DNA from: Deltaproteobacteria bacterium
Lineage (GTDB): Bacteria > Myxococcota_A > UBA9160 > SZUA-336
DNA length: 51,202 bases
Reading direction: 5' to 3'
Assembly: GCA_019311115.1 (NCBI GenBank)
Contig: JAFDDB010000009.1
Span: 1-51,202, forward strand
This document shows positions 43,849-51,202 of this stretch, piece after piece. Below the pieces are notes generated by a model. It worked only from the letters and a program-made list of their open reading frames with translations, was not told where the DNA came from and made no database searches. Made by a program: the position numbers and the translations under genes. The first letter of the stretch is position 1; each line of letters opens with the position of its first letter.

Positions 43849-44838
43849 ATGTCCTCGTTCCCCGAACCGCGCCGCATCTCGATCCCCGAGCGCAGCGGCA
43901 GCCTCGGACGGACCATCCCCGCGATCGACCTGTCGGTGCACGAAGCTGGTGACGGCCCGCCGGTCGTGCTGTGTCACGGCTTCCCCGAGCTGGCCTACTC
44001 GTGGCGGCACCAGGTCGAGGCGCTGGCGGACGCCGGCTTCCGGGCCATCGCGCCGGACCAGCGCGGCTACGGAGCGAGCGATTCGCCCGAAGGCGTCGAG
44101 TCGTTCGACCTCGAGCACCTGACCTCCGACATGGCCGGCCTGCTCGACGCGCTCGGCATCGAGCGCGCGGTCTTCGCGGGACACGACTGGGGCGGGTTCG
44201 TGGCCTGGGCCATGCCGCTCGCCTACCCCGACCGGACGGCGGGCGTGATCGGTGTGAACACGCCGTACGTCCCGTTCCCCGACACGGCGTTGCTGCGCCA
44301 GGCCTTCCCCGACGACTCCAAGCTCTACATCCTCTGGTTCCAGGAGCCGGGCGTCGCCGAGAGCGTGCTCGACCGCAACCCGCGCCTGATCTTCGAGAAG
44401 ATGATGCGCGGAGGGCGCGAGCCCCAGGCCGAAAGCGGGTTGACCGCCATGACCGACGCCAACCCGTTCCTCCGCATCGAGGGCCTCGAGGACATCGGCG
44501 CCCCGATGCTGAGCGACGAAGAGCTCGACTACTACGCGCGCGGCTTCGAAAAGAGCGGATTCCGCGGCGGCGTCAGCTGGTACCGCAACATCGACCGCAA
44601 CAGGACGCTGTACCCCGAGATCGGCACGCAGCGCCTCGAGCTTCCCTGCCTCATGGTCACCGCTGAGTGGGACGGGGCCCTGCGGCCGGAGATGGCCGCG
44701 GGCATGCCGGCCCTGTGTGCGGACCTCGAGACGCACATGATCGAGAAGTGCGGCCACTGGACGCAGCAGGAAAAGCCCGAAGAGCTGAACCGGCTGATGG
44801 TCGACTGGCTAGGGCGCCGCTTCGCGCTACCGCGCTGA
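43849..44838 (+). CDS. Epoxide hydrolase-like alpha/beta hydrolase
   Basis: The 329-residue enzyme has the epoxide hydrolase pattern: oxyanion 'CHGFPELAYSWRHQ', nucleophilic Asp in 'AGHDWGGFVAWAM', cap-domain Tyr residues in 'LYILWFQEPG' and 'VSWYRNIDRN', acid in 'TAEWDGALRPEM' and His in 'CGHWTQQEKPEELN'. It would open an epoxide to a diol. Together with the dehalogenase it could act on products of halohydrin or alkene oxidation. It ends the operon and overlaps the convergent hydrolase gene by 12 bases. Confidence 0.92.
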   Translation: MSSFPEPRRISIPERSGSLGRTIPAIDLSVHEAGDGPPVVLCHGFPELAYSWRHQVEALADAGFRAIAPDQRGYGASDSPEGVESFDLEHLTSDMAGLLDALGIERAVFAGHDWGGFVAWAMPLAYPDRTAGVIGVNTPYVPFPDTALLRQAFPDDSKLYILWFQEPGVAESVLDRNPRLIFEKMMRGGREPQAESGLTAMTDANPFLRIEGLEDIGAPMLSDEELDYYARGFEKSGFRGGVSWYRNIDRNRTLYPEIGTQRLELPCLMVTAEWDGALRPEMAAGMPALCADLETHMIEKCGHWTQQEKPEELNRLMVDWLGRRFALPR

Positions 44839-45657
44839 GTCGCGGGGCGCGACCTGGTCCAGAAAGCGCCCGAGCCGGGCGAAGTAGCGCCGTCCGCCGA
44901 CCTGCACCGTGTCGTTGTGCCCGGCGTTCCGGATCCACTCGAACGCCTTGGGTTCGGGCGCCGACTCGAAGAGACGCTGGCCCAGCCGCGGATCGATGAT
45001 GCGGTCCCGGTCGCCGTGTAACATCAGCAGCGGAGCGCGCAACTCGTGGATCTTGCTCTGCGAGTCGAACGAGCCGTGGGCGAGCCAGGCGCCCGGCGCG
45101 CCGAAGATGCCGCGCGCCACGTCCGAAGCCGAGCTGAAGGCGCTCTCCAGGATCACGCCGGCCAGGCGCCGGTCGCGGGCCAGGTCGACGGCGACCGCAG
45201 CGCCCAGCGAACGCCCGAAGAGCACGACGCGCTCCTCGCGCACGCCGCGCGTCTCGACGAGGTGGGCCAGGCCCACGCGCGCGTCGGCGTAGACACCGGC
45301 CTCGCTGGCCCGGCCCTCGCTGAGGCCGTAGCCGCGGTAGTCGATCAGCAGCACGTGCGCCCCCAGGTCCGCCAGCGCGGCGGCGTTGGGCAGCCGGTGC
45401 GACGCGTTTCCCGCGTTGCCGTGCAGGAAGAGCAGCGCGCGGTCCACCTCGGCCCCGCGAGCCGGCAGCCAGAAGCCGTGGATCCTCAGCCCGGGCTCGG
45501 AGTCGAGCCAGACCTGCTCCGCGTCGATGCCGATGTTCTCTGGCACGACCTGCATGCCGGGGGACGGCTGGAACACGAAGCGATCGACCACGAGCCCGCG
45601 CATCAGGAGGCCCGAGCCCAGGGCGAGCGTGGCGACGATCGCGAGACCCGCACGCAA
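44827..45657 (-). CDS. Membrane-anchored alpha/beta hydrolase (ABHD13/17-like)
   Basis: The 276-residue protein has an N-terminal membrane anchor (about residues 3-22), then an intact hydrolase: 'LLFLHGNAGNASHR', 'IDYRGYGLSEGRASEAGV', nucleophile Ser in 'LFGRSLGAAVAV', Asp in 'MLHGDRDRIID' and His in 'NAGHNDTV'. The family includes thioesterases and acyl hydrolases at membranes. The TTG start at 45657 is supported by GGGGAG 6 bases upstream. It follows the SDR gene by 17 bases, forming a two-gene unit. Confidence 0.9.
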   Translation of the reverse strand: MRAGLAIVATLALGSGLLMRGLVVDRFVFQPSPGMQVVPENIGIDAEQVWLDSEPGLRIHGFWLPARGAEVDRALLFLHGNAGNASHRLPNAAALADLGAHVLLIDYRGYGLSEGRASEAGVYADARVGLAHLVETRGVREERVVLFGRSLGAAVAVDLARDRRLAGVILESAFSSASDVARGIFGAPGAWLAHGSFDSQSKIHELRAPLLMLHGDRDRIIDPRLGQRLFESAPEPKAFEWIRNAGHNDTVQVGGRRYFARLGRFLDQVAPRDSAR

Positions 45658-45674
45658 GTTCCGCTCCCCTGCGC

Positions 45675-46505
45675 CTACTTGCGGCGCGAGTCGAGCTGGA
45701 TGCCCGCGCCCTCCGCGCTCTCGTCCGCGCGCGCGCGCGCGGCGAAGCCGGCGGTGATGCCGCCGTCGACGGTGTACGGGCTTCCGGTCAGGAACCCCGC
45801 ACGCGGTCCGAGCAGGAACGCCACCAACTCGCCGACCTCTTCGGGCTGACCGACGCGGCCGAGCAGGTGCAGGTCCGCGAGCGGTCCTTCAGTCACCTCG
45901 CGCAAGCCGTGGGCCGCGCCCAGGATCGGCGTGTCGATCACGCCCGGGCACACCGCGTTCACACGGATGCCGTGCGGGGCCAGCTCGGAGGCGGCCGCCT
46001 TGACCAGTCCCACCACGCCGTGCTTCGACGCGTAGTAGGACGGCATGCCCGCCGCACCGCGCAGGCCCGCGATCGAGGCGGTGGCCACGATGGACCCGCC
46101 GCCCGCGTCGATCATCGCCGGCGCCACGGCGCGCATGCCCAGGTACACCCCGCGCAGGTTCACCGCCACCACCTCGTCCCAGACGTCCACGTCACCGTCG
46201 AGGATCGAGGAGCTGACCGCGATGCCCGCGTTCAGGTGCGCCAGGTGGAGCCCACCGAAGCGCTCGACCGTCGCCGCGACCGCCGCCGCGTTCTGCTCCG
46301 GGTCCGTCACGTCGAGCCGGAAGGCCAGGCCTTCACCGCCCGCGCTCTCGATCTCCTTGACGACCGACTCCGCACCGCCGGCGTCGAGGTCCGCGATGCA
46401 CACGCGCGCACCGTCGCGGGCCAGGAGCTTGGCGGTCGCGCGGCCGATTCCCGACGCGCCGCCCGTGACGATGGCGACCTTGCCTTCGAGATCCCCCTGC
46501 GACAT
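45675..46505 (-). CDS. Short-chain dehydrogenase/reductase
   Basis: The 276-residue NAD(P)-dependent oxidoreductase has cofactor motif 'VTGGASGIGRATAKLLA', 'HLNAGIAVSS' (for NNAG), catalytic Ser in 'IVATASIAGLRG' and 'YYASKHGVVGLVKAAA' (YxxxK). 'CIADLDAG' after beta-2 favours NAD(H). GGGGAGG lies upstream of the ATG. The substrate is unknown; given the neighbouring catabolic operon it may oxidise a hydroxyacyl-CoA or alcohol. Confidence 0.95.
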   Translation of the reverse strand: MSQGDLEGKVAIVTGGASGIGRATAKLLARDGARVCIADLDAGGAESVVKEIESAGGEGLAFRLDVTDPEQNAAAVAATVERFGGLHLAHLNAGIAVSSSILDGDVDVWDEVVAVNLRGVYLGMRAVAPAMIDAGGGSIVATASIAGLRGAAGMPSYYASKHGVVGLVKAAASELAPHGIRVNAVCPGVIDTPILGAAHGLREVTEGPLADLHLLGRVGQPEEVGELVAFLLGPRAGFLTGSPYTVDGGITAGFAARARADESAEGAGIQLDSRRK

Positions 46506-46584
46506 CTGCGATCCTCCCCTCGGGTTCGCAGCGATGCTAGACCCGGCGCGGGGACGAAAGCCAGAGGGAGCGAGGCGCCCGCCG

Positions 46585-46616
46585 TGCTCAGATGCTCAGG
46601 TGCTCAGGTGCTCAGG
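46585..46616 (+). repeat. Four 8-base tandem repeats TGCTCAG(A/G)
   Basis: TGCTCAGA followed by three TGCTCAGG units. Read on the minus strand each contains TGA, and the TPR gene's stop codon is the TGA of the copy nearest that gene. Such a microsatellite at a gene end can vary in copy number between strains. Confidence 0.75.
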
Positions 46617-47307
46617 CGCGGCTGCGCGCGGAGGCGCCGGGCTTCGCGGGACTCGCGTCGCGCCTCAGCGCGACCCGGAGCCAGCGCCAGAGGTTGCGGG
46701 GTGTCGGTGAGAGCCGGAACTGCAGCCAGCAGACCCGGCGCAGCGCCGTACCGCGCGTGTGGGCCCGCAGGCCGGCCACGAGCGCCAGGGCCTCGTCGCG
46801 CTGGCGCGTGCGCCAGAGCAGCCTGCACAGGTCGAGCACCGTCTCCCGGTGCCAGGGCTCGATCAGCCGCACCTGTCTCAGGAGCCAGATCGCCTCGGGC
46901 CGGCGGCGCCGGCGGCGGAAGTGACGCCGGCCTTCGAGCAGCGTCTCGATCGACTCCGCCGGGTTGCGGTGCTGGCGCATCAGGCGAGCGAGCGACGCCC
47001 ATAGGTCCGTCTCGTGCGGCAGCAGGGTCGCGGCTTCACGGTAGATGCCGATCGCCTCCGCCGTCCTTCCTTCGCGAAGCATCCCGTTGGCCGCTTCCTG
47101 AAAGCTCAACAGCGCGTCGAAGCGCTGACGGGTGCGAGCGAGCAGCGGAGCGACGCGCGCATGCAGCGCGGTGTTGTCGGGCTCCATCGACAGCACCTGC
47201 CGGTAGAGCGCGATGGCCTTGCGCTTCTGCTGCCGCTCGTGCGCACGGGACGCAGCCTTCAGCAGGCGCGCCCGATCGTAGACGACACCGCGTGACGATC
47301 CAGCCAT
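46612..47307 (-). CDS. Small TPR-repeat protein
   Basis: The 231-residue cytosolic protein is made of TPR-like helices ('AIALYRQVLSMEPDNTALHARVA', 'AIGIYREAATLLPHETDLWASLA', 'AIWLLRQVRLIEPWHRETVLDL') with a very basic middle ('HFRRRRRRPEA') and tail. The basic patches suggest contact with nucleic acid or an acidic partner. ATG 47307 is preferred over the ORF-track 47331. Its stop is inside a short tandem repeat. It is divergent from the membrane hydrolase gene. Confidence 0.8.
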   Translation of the reverse strand: MAGSSRGVVYDRARLLKAASRAHERQQKRKAIALYRQVLSMEPDNTALHARVAPLLARTRQRFDALLSFQEAANGMLREGRTAEAIGIYREAATLLPHETDLWASLARLMRQHRNPAESIETLLEGRRHFRRRRRRPEAIWLLRQVRLIEPWHRETVLDLCRLLWRTRQRDEALALVAGLRAHTRGTALRRVCWLQFRLSPTPRNLWRWLRVALRRDASPAKPGASARSRA

Positions 47308-47380
47308 CGAGAGCGCATATCGGTCACGCACGCCTGGGGTTGAGTGATCGCTCTCACCATTGTCCTATTCTCCCGAACGC

Positions 47381-48790
47381 ATGTTCGAGCAGCCGAGATG
47401 GCACGCAGAGGCCGGGTTCGCGATCGCGGCCGGACTGCTCTGGCTGTGGGTTGGCGCGCACGGCGGCGCGCTGACCTTCGCGGTCGCCGTCGTCCCGGCG
47501 GTGATGTTGCTGGCGAGCGGCGGCTCGACCCTGCTGTGGCCGGGCGACCATCGCATTCCGCACTTCATGGCGTCGGGCGGTGTGCTCGGCGTCGTCCTCG
47601 CGGCGCTGGCCTGGCCGGCCCTGGGACTGGCCGCCGGCGGCACGTTGATCGGACTCTGCGCCGCGTCGTTCATCGCCGCCGGGACCGTGTCGGTGCGACA
47701 GGAGCCGCACGTCGAGGACGTCCCGCTGCCACGGCCGTCGCTGCGGCTCTGGGCGCGAGTCGGCCTGGATGAGGCGGTGATGGCGTCGCTCCAGGCCTGG
47801 ATGCGCTTTCCCCGCGGGGCGGAGGCCGCGCGCGTGCACCGCGAGGTGATCGAGGCCACGGAGTTCTTCGAGGAGCGCGGCTGGCTCGACAAGCCGATCG
47901 AGTACCACGCAGAGCCGCCCGCACTGGCGGCGCCACAGGTGCAGCCGGGACGCGCCCGTGGCTTCGACTTCGAGCACCTGAGCTTCGAGAGCGAGTACGA
48001 GCCGCACGTGCTGGAGCCCGGGCGCGACCGCTTCCTGGCCTACTCCGCCAACCGCACGGCCCACGCCTGGATGCTGCGCCACCGCGGCGCGGAGCGGCCG
48101 TGGCTGGTGTGCCTGCACGGGTTCCGGATGGGCTCGCCGCGCATCGACCTGTCCGCCTTCGACCCGGGCCTCTACCACGAGAAGCTCGGGCTCAACCTGA
48201 TGGTTCCCGTGCTGCCGCTGCACGGTCCGCGCAAGGCGGGGTGGCGCAGCGGCGACCGCTTCCTCGACGGCGACGCGGTCGACACGGTCCACGCCGAGGC
48301 CCAGGCGATCTGGGACATTCGCCGGCTGCTGTCGTGGATCCGCTCGACCGGCGCCGGTCCGATCGGTGTCTACGGGATCTCGCTCGGTGGCTACAACACG
48401 GCGCTGCTGGCGTCGATCGAGAGCGACCTGGCGTGCGCCATCGCCGGCGTCCCGCTCGCGGACATGGCCCGGATCTTCTGGCACCACGGCCCCGAGCTGC
48501 ATGTGCGCCACGCCGAGCACCTGGGGCTAGGACGCAGCCAGCTCGAGAGGGTCTTCCGGCCGATCGCCCCGCTGTCGATGGAGCCCCGGGTCCCCAGGGA
48601 GCACCGTGCGATCTTCGGCGGCGTCAGCGACCGGATCGTGCCCGTCGAGATGATCCGCGACCTGTGGCGGCATTGGGAGCGTCCGCGGATCGAGTGGTAC
48701 CAGGGCGGGCACCTGAGCTTCAACTCGGACCCGCGCATCGCGGTGCTGATCCGCGAGACGCTGCGCGACTCCGGCCTCAGCGGCGCCTAG
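47381..48790 (+). CDS. Membrane alpha/beta-hydrolase-fold protein
   Basis: The 469-residue protein has three or four hydrophobic segments in its first 110 residues, then an alpha/beta hydrolase domain (about 240-465): 'WLVCLHGFRMGSPRIDL', nucleophile Ser in 'GVYGISLGGYNTALLA', acid in 'GGVSDRIVPVEMI' and His in 'YQGGHLSFNSDP'. A catalytic triad is therefore plausible. I do not recognise a specific family. ATG 47381 lies 9 bases after TATTCT, a possible -10. Its 3' end overlaps the GNAT gene by 14 bases, tail to tail. Confidence 0.85.
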   Translation: MFEQPRWHAEAGFAIAAGLLWLWVGAHGGALTFAVAVVPAVMLLASGGSTLLWPGDHRIPHFMASGGVLGVVLAALAWPALGLAAGGTLIGLCAASFIAAGTVSVRQEPHVEDVPLPRPSLRLWARVGLDEAVMASLQAWMRFPRGAEAARVHREVIEATEFFEERGWLDKPIEYHAEPPALAAPQVQPGRARGFDFEHLSFESEYEPHVLEPGRDRFLAYSANRTAHAWMLRHRGAERPWLVCLHGFRMGSPRIDLSAFDPGLYHEKLGLNLMVPVLPLHGPRKAGWRSGDRFLDGDAVDTVHAEAQAIWDIRRLLSWIRSTGAGPIGVYGISLGGYNTALLASIESDLACAIAGVPLADMARIFWHHGPELHVRHAEHLGLGRSQLERVFRPIAPLSMEPRVPREHRAIFGGVSDRIVPVEMIRDLWRHWERPRIEWYQGGHLSFNSDPRIAVLIRETLRDSGLSGA

Positions 48791-49382
48791 GAATCCGGCC
48801 CGGCGCGCGCGGACGCCCGTTCTTGCGTGACGCACCGCGGGGTGCGCCATCGCGCAGCACGGCCATCGCGATCATGTCGACGGGCTCGCCATAGCGCAGA
48901 CGGTGCTCGCGCAGCACGCCCTCCTCGAGGAACCCCGCCTTCTCGTAGCATCGGATCGCGCGCGTGTTGTCGCGGTCGACCACCAGGGTCACGCGGCGGC
49001 AGTCGAGCTCCTCGAACGCGAAGCGAAGCGCGAGGCGGATCGCGTCGCTGCCGTAGCCCCGGCCCCAGTAGGACTTCTCGCCGATCGACACGGCCAGGTC
49101 GGCGCGCTTCTGAAGCGGCTGGATGTCCTGCAGCGCGATGTCGCCGAGCGGCCGCCCGTCCATCGACTCGATGCACCAGAGCAGCTGCGCGGGGTCGTCC
49201 CGGATCATCTCGAACCGCTCGCGATGCGCGTCGAGCGTCGCGAGGCCGGGGGGATCCTCGGTAAAGTAGGACCAGTGACGCACGTCGGGGTCGCTGTACC
49301 AACCGAAGAGCAGCGGCACGTCGTGCTCGCGCATCGGGCGCAGGCGCACGAGTTCGCCCTCGAGGGGAACGTCGTAGATCAC
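48777..49382 (-). CDS. GNAT acetyltransferase (RimJ/RimL-like)
   Basis: The 201-residue N-acetyltransferase is of the RimJ/L type: 'VRLRPMREHDVPLLFGWYSDPDV', the acetyl-CoA loop 'GEKSYWGRGYGSDAIRLAL' and 'VDRDNTRAIRCYEKAGF'. The last 20 residues are a basic extension beyond the fold. The start is GTG; its first bases overlap the stop of a possible 15-codon ORF. The substrate is unknown. Confidence 0.9.
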   Translation of the reverse strand: MIYDVPLEGELVRLRPMREHDVPLLFGWYSDPDVRHWSYFTEDPPGLATLDAHRERFEMIRDDPAQLLWCIESMDGRPLGDIALQDIQPLQKRADLAVSIGEKSYWGRGYGSDAIRLALRFAFEELDCRRVTLVVDRDNTRAIRCYEKAGFLEEGVLREHRLRYGEPVDMIAMAVLRDGAPRGASRKNGRPRAPGRIPRRR

Positions 49383-49426
49383 GCCGGCCTCTCGCTGAGA
49401 TCGCGGATCTGCGCGGGGGAGGACAT
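49379..49426 (-). CDS. Possible 15-residue leader ORF coupled to GNAT
   Basis: ATG 49426 opens a 15-codon frame ('MSSPAQIRDLSERPA') whose TGA overlaps the GNAT GTG as GTGA. TATCAT lies 6 bases before its ATG, fitting the leaderless pattern seen elsewhere in the window. No Shine-Dalgarno is present. It may exist only to bring ribosomes to the GNAT start, or it may be chance. Confidence 0.35.
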   Translation of the reverse strand: MSSPAQIRDLSERPA

Positions 49427-49466
49427 GCCGCCATGATAGGCGCCCCGTTGCCCGGATTGCGGGATT

Positions 49467-49955
49467 TCAGGCGCCGGTGTCGACCGGGACGTCGGGCAAC
49501 GCGCCCTCGACGATGGGTCGCATCAGCTCGCCGAGGCGGCGCGGGACGAACATCTCGGCGGTGTCGTCCTCGATCTCGCGGCGGCTCCACCAACGCCAGT
49601 CGATCAGGTACTCGAGCTCGAGAGGCTGCGCGTTCGCCAGGTCGATCTCGAAGCGCGGCGAGCGCAGCAGGTAGATGCGTTCGATCGACCGGTAGTGCTT
49701 GTCGTCCCACTTCCACACGTGGTCGCGCTTCCAGATCCACGGCCCGACCGCGTCGATGCGCTGGCCCGTCTCCTCGAAGAACTCGCGCCGCGCGCCCTCC
49801 TCGTGCGTCTCCTCGCCCTCGAGCCCGCCGCCCGGCATGGCCCAGAGCGTGCCGCCCTGCGGCCTGCGGTAGCGGAAGAGCAGCGCGCAGTCGTCTTCGT
49901 CGAGCACCAGTACTCGCGCCGAAGGACGGTCGATCACCTCGGTTCCGGGCTCCAC
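49467..49955 (-). CDS. Nudix hydrolase
   Basis: The 162-residue Nudix-fold protein has the box 'GGGLEGEETHEEGARREFFEETGQ' (G-x5-E-x7-REUxEExGU) complete, so metal-dependent cleavage of a nucleoside diphosphate derivative is likely. 'ERIYLLRSPRFE' and 'WRWWSRREIE' fit the general Nudix layout but give no specificity. The GTG start has no Shine-Dalgarno; TACGCT lies 7 bases upstream. It follows pstB by 34 bases. Confidence 0.92.
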   Translation of the reverse strand: MEPGTEVIDRPSARVLVLDEDDCALLFRYRRPQGGTLWAMPGGGLEGEETHEEGARREFFEETGQRIDAVGPWIWKRDHVWKWDDKHYRSIERIYLLRSPRFEIDLANAQPLELEYLIDWRWWSRREIEDDTAEMFVPRRLGELMRPIVEGALPDVPVDTGA

Positions 49956-49989
49956 GGGGACGAGCGTAGCGCGCTGCGCCCGCCGGCGC

Positions 49990-50787
49990 CTAGCCGAAGC
50001 GGCCGCTGATGTAGTCCTCGGTGGCGCGCTCCTTGGGATTCACGAAGACCTGTCCCGTCTCACCGAACTCGATCAGCTCGCCCAGGTAGAGGAACGCCGT
50101 GTAGTCGGACGCGCGGGCCGCCTGCTGCATGTTGTGCGTGACGACGACGAGCGTGTAGCTCTCCTTGAGTTCCTGCATCAACTCCTCGATGCGCGCGGTC
50201 GCGATCGGGTCGAGCGCCGAGCACGGCTCGTCGAGCAGGACGACCTCGGGCTCGATCGCCACCGCGCGCGCGATGCACAGCCGCTGCTGTTGACCACCAG
50301 AGAGACTCAGCGCGCTCTCGTGCAGGCGGTCCTTGACCTCGTCCCAGAGACCTGCGCGGCGCAGGCTCCGTTCGGCGACCCCGTCGAGGTCCGAGCGGCG
50401 CAAAGAACCGTGAATCCGCGAGCCGTAGACGACGTTCTCGTAGATCGACTTCGGAAACGGGTTGGAGCGCTGGAAGACCATGCCGATCCGCCTGCGCAGC
50501 GCGTTCACGTCGCGCTCGGGGGCGAAGACGCTCTCGCCGCGGAAGCGGATGTCCCCCTCGATGCGGACGCCGTCGACCAGGTCGTTCAGCCGGTTGATGC
50601 AGCGCAGCAGCGTCGACTTTCCGCAGCCGGACGGACCGATCAGGGCCGTCACGCGACGTTCGGGTACCCGCAGCGAGACGCTGCGGAGCGCCTGCGCGCT
50701 CCCGTACCACAGCGACAGGGCGTCCACGTCGATCACCGGCTTCTCCAGGTCGGCGTCCGGCTCCGGGATCGGCCTTGCGTCGCTCAT
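49990..50787 (-). CDS. pstB: Phosphate ABC transporter ATP-binding protein PstB
   Basis: PstB powers high-affinity phosphate import. The 265-residue length is normal. Motifs are Walker A 'GPSGCGKST', the Pst-specific '[21 protein letters not shown]', '[18 protein letters not shown]', signature '[14 protein letters not shown]' and Walker B '[13 protein letters not shown]'. ATG 50787 has GGAG upstream. It starts 4 bases after pstA. No pho box was looked for beyond the window edge. Confidence 0.97.
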   Translation of the reverse strand: MSDARPIPEPDADLEKPVIDVDALSLWYGSAQALRSVSLRVPERRVTALIGPSGCGKSTLLRCINRLNDLVDGVRIEGDIRFRGESVFAPERDVNALRRRIGMVFQRSNPFPKSIYENVVYGSRIHGSLRRSDLDGVAERSLRRAGLWDEVKDRLHESALSLSGGQQQRLCIARAVAIEPEVVLLDEPCSALDPIATARIEELMQELKESYTLVVVTHNMQQAARASDYTAFLYLGELIEFGETGQVFVNPKERATEDYISGRFG

Positions 50788-50791
50788 GGTC

Positions 50792-51202
50792 TCAGACTCC
50801 GCTCCCGGCGAACTTCGCCCTCAGGCGGTTGCGTAGCAGGATGGCCGCCAGGTTCGTGGACAGGACCACGAGGATGAGCAGTAGCGACGTCGCGTACACG
50901 AGCGGCTGGGCGGCCTCGACGTTCGGGCTCTGGAAGCCCACGTCGAAGATGTGGAATCCCAGGTGCATGAACTTGCGCTCGAGATGGACGAAGGGGAAGT
51001 GCCCGTCGACCGGCAGGCTCGGCGCCAGCTTGACCATGCCCACGATCATGAGCGGCGCGACCTCGCCCGCGGCGCGCGCCATCGCCAGGATCAGGCCCGT
51101 CAGCACGCCGGGCGCCGCGGCCGGCAGCACTACGCGCCGCAGTGTCTCCCAGCGCGTGGCGCCGAGCGCGAGCGACCCCTCCCGCACCAGGCGGGGGACC
51201 GC
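50792..51202 (-). CDS. pstA: Phosphate ABC transporter permease PstA, 5' truncated
   Basis: The frame is open to the window edge, and the listed start at 51187 is internal. The visible C-terminal 136 residues hold the coupling-helix region '[29 protein letters not shown]' and '[18 protein letters not shown]', and a last membrane helix '[25 protein letters not shown]', as expected for PstA. '[19 protein letters not shown]' is a PstA loop before the last helix. It is followed by pstB; pstC and pstS would be upstream, outside the window. Confidence 0.93.
   Translation of the reverse strand, partial: AVPRLVREGSLALGATRWETLRRVVLPAAAPGVLTGLILAMARAAGEVAPLMIVGMVKLAPSLPVDGHFPFVHLERKFMHLGFHIFDVGFQSPNVEAAQPLVYATSLLLILVVLSTNLAAILLRNRLRAKFAGSGV

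Noticed and set aside
1-51202. tRNA, rRNA, CRISPR array, insertion sequence or prophage
   Set aside because: I scanned gaps by eye for cloverleaf, repeat-spacer and transposase patterns and found none; a covariance-model search would be decisive.

Overview
This is a very GC-rich, densely coded stretch of chromosome from a Gram-negative bacterium; lpxC (lipid A synthesis) argues for an LPS outer membrane. The style suggests an uncultivated deltaproteobacterial or myxobacterial lineage: large TPR proteins, a TPR-Ser/Thr kinase, DUF35/SCP2-thiolase pairs, family-4 uracil-DNA glycosylase and many GTG/TTG starts. That placement is inference. I see no rRNA, tRNA, CRISPR, transposase or prophage gene, and no gene-free stretch over 300 bases (the longest is about 285 bases, upstream of lpxC).

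Layout. 1-10191: a truncated TPR protein faces a leftward block of yebC, ruvC-ruvA-ruvB, a TauE/SafE permease, a membrane TPR-Ser/Thr kinase and lpxC. 10425-14769: a rightward Hsp70-like chaperone with an acidic tail, a small J-domain partner, then a DUF35 protein and an SCP2-type thiolase. 14873-16125: a leftward xdhC-sufU pair. 16207-21094: a thioredoxin-like/octaheme cytochrome fusion, a family-4 UDG, a ceramidase-fold protein and aroE. 21108-22229: an acyl-CoA dehydrogenase on the minus strand. 22461-27487: a GldA/F/G-like ABC system, a DsbA-like lipoprotein and a CDF metal exporter. 27588-30715: infA, nhaA, purE and a Na/Ca exchanger. 30694-31600: a receiver-domain protein and a GreA/B factor, leftward. 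31692-35632: a two-gene ABC exporter. 35660-38264: a diiron protein with its TetR regulator, and a VOC protein, leftward.

38321-44838 is a tightly packed nine-gene catabolic operon: an alpha/beta-hydrolase-fold protein lacking its nucleophile, an Ltp2-like thiolase lacking the catalytic Cys, DUF35, PHP, two MaoC/hot-dog proteins, a crotonase, a haloalkane dehalogenase and an epoxide hydrolase. The middle resembles the ChsH1-ChsH2-Ltp2 hydratase/aldolase module of steroid side-chain degradation, with ChsH2 split into separate MaoC and DUF35 genes. The dehalogenase and epoxide hydrolase would add hydroxyl groups that could feed CoA-dependent chain shortening. 44827-51202 holds an alpha/beta hydrolase, an SDR, a small TPR protein, a membrane hydrolase, a GNAT, a Nudix hydrolase, pstB and a truncated pstA.

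Two organisational themes recur. Most co-directional neighbours overlap by 4 bases (GTGA or ATGA), implying translational coupling. Several transcription units have TANNNT -10 elements only 6-9 bases before the start codon and no Shine-Dalgarno, suggesting leaderless mRNAs. Two of these promoter regions, at about 16161 and 38282, match at 32 of 41 positions by hand alignment, well beyond the core elements.
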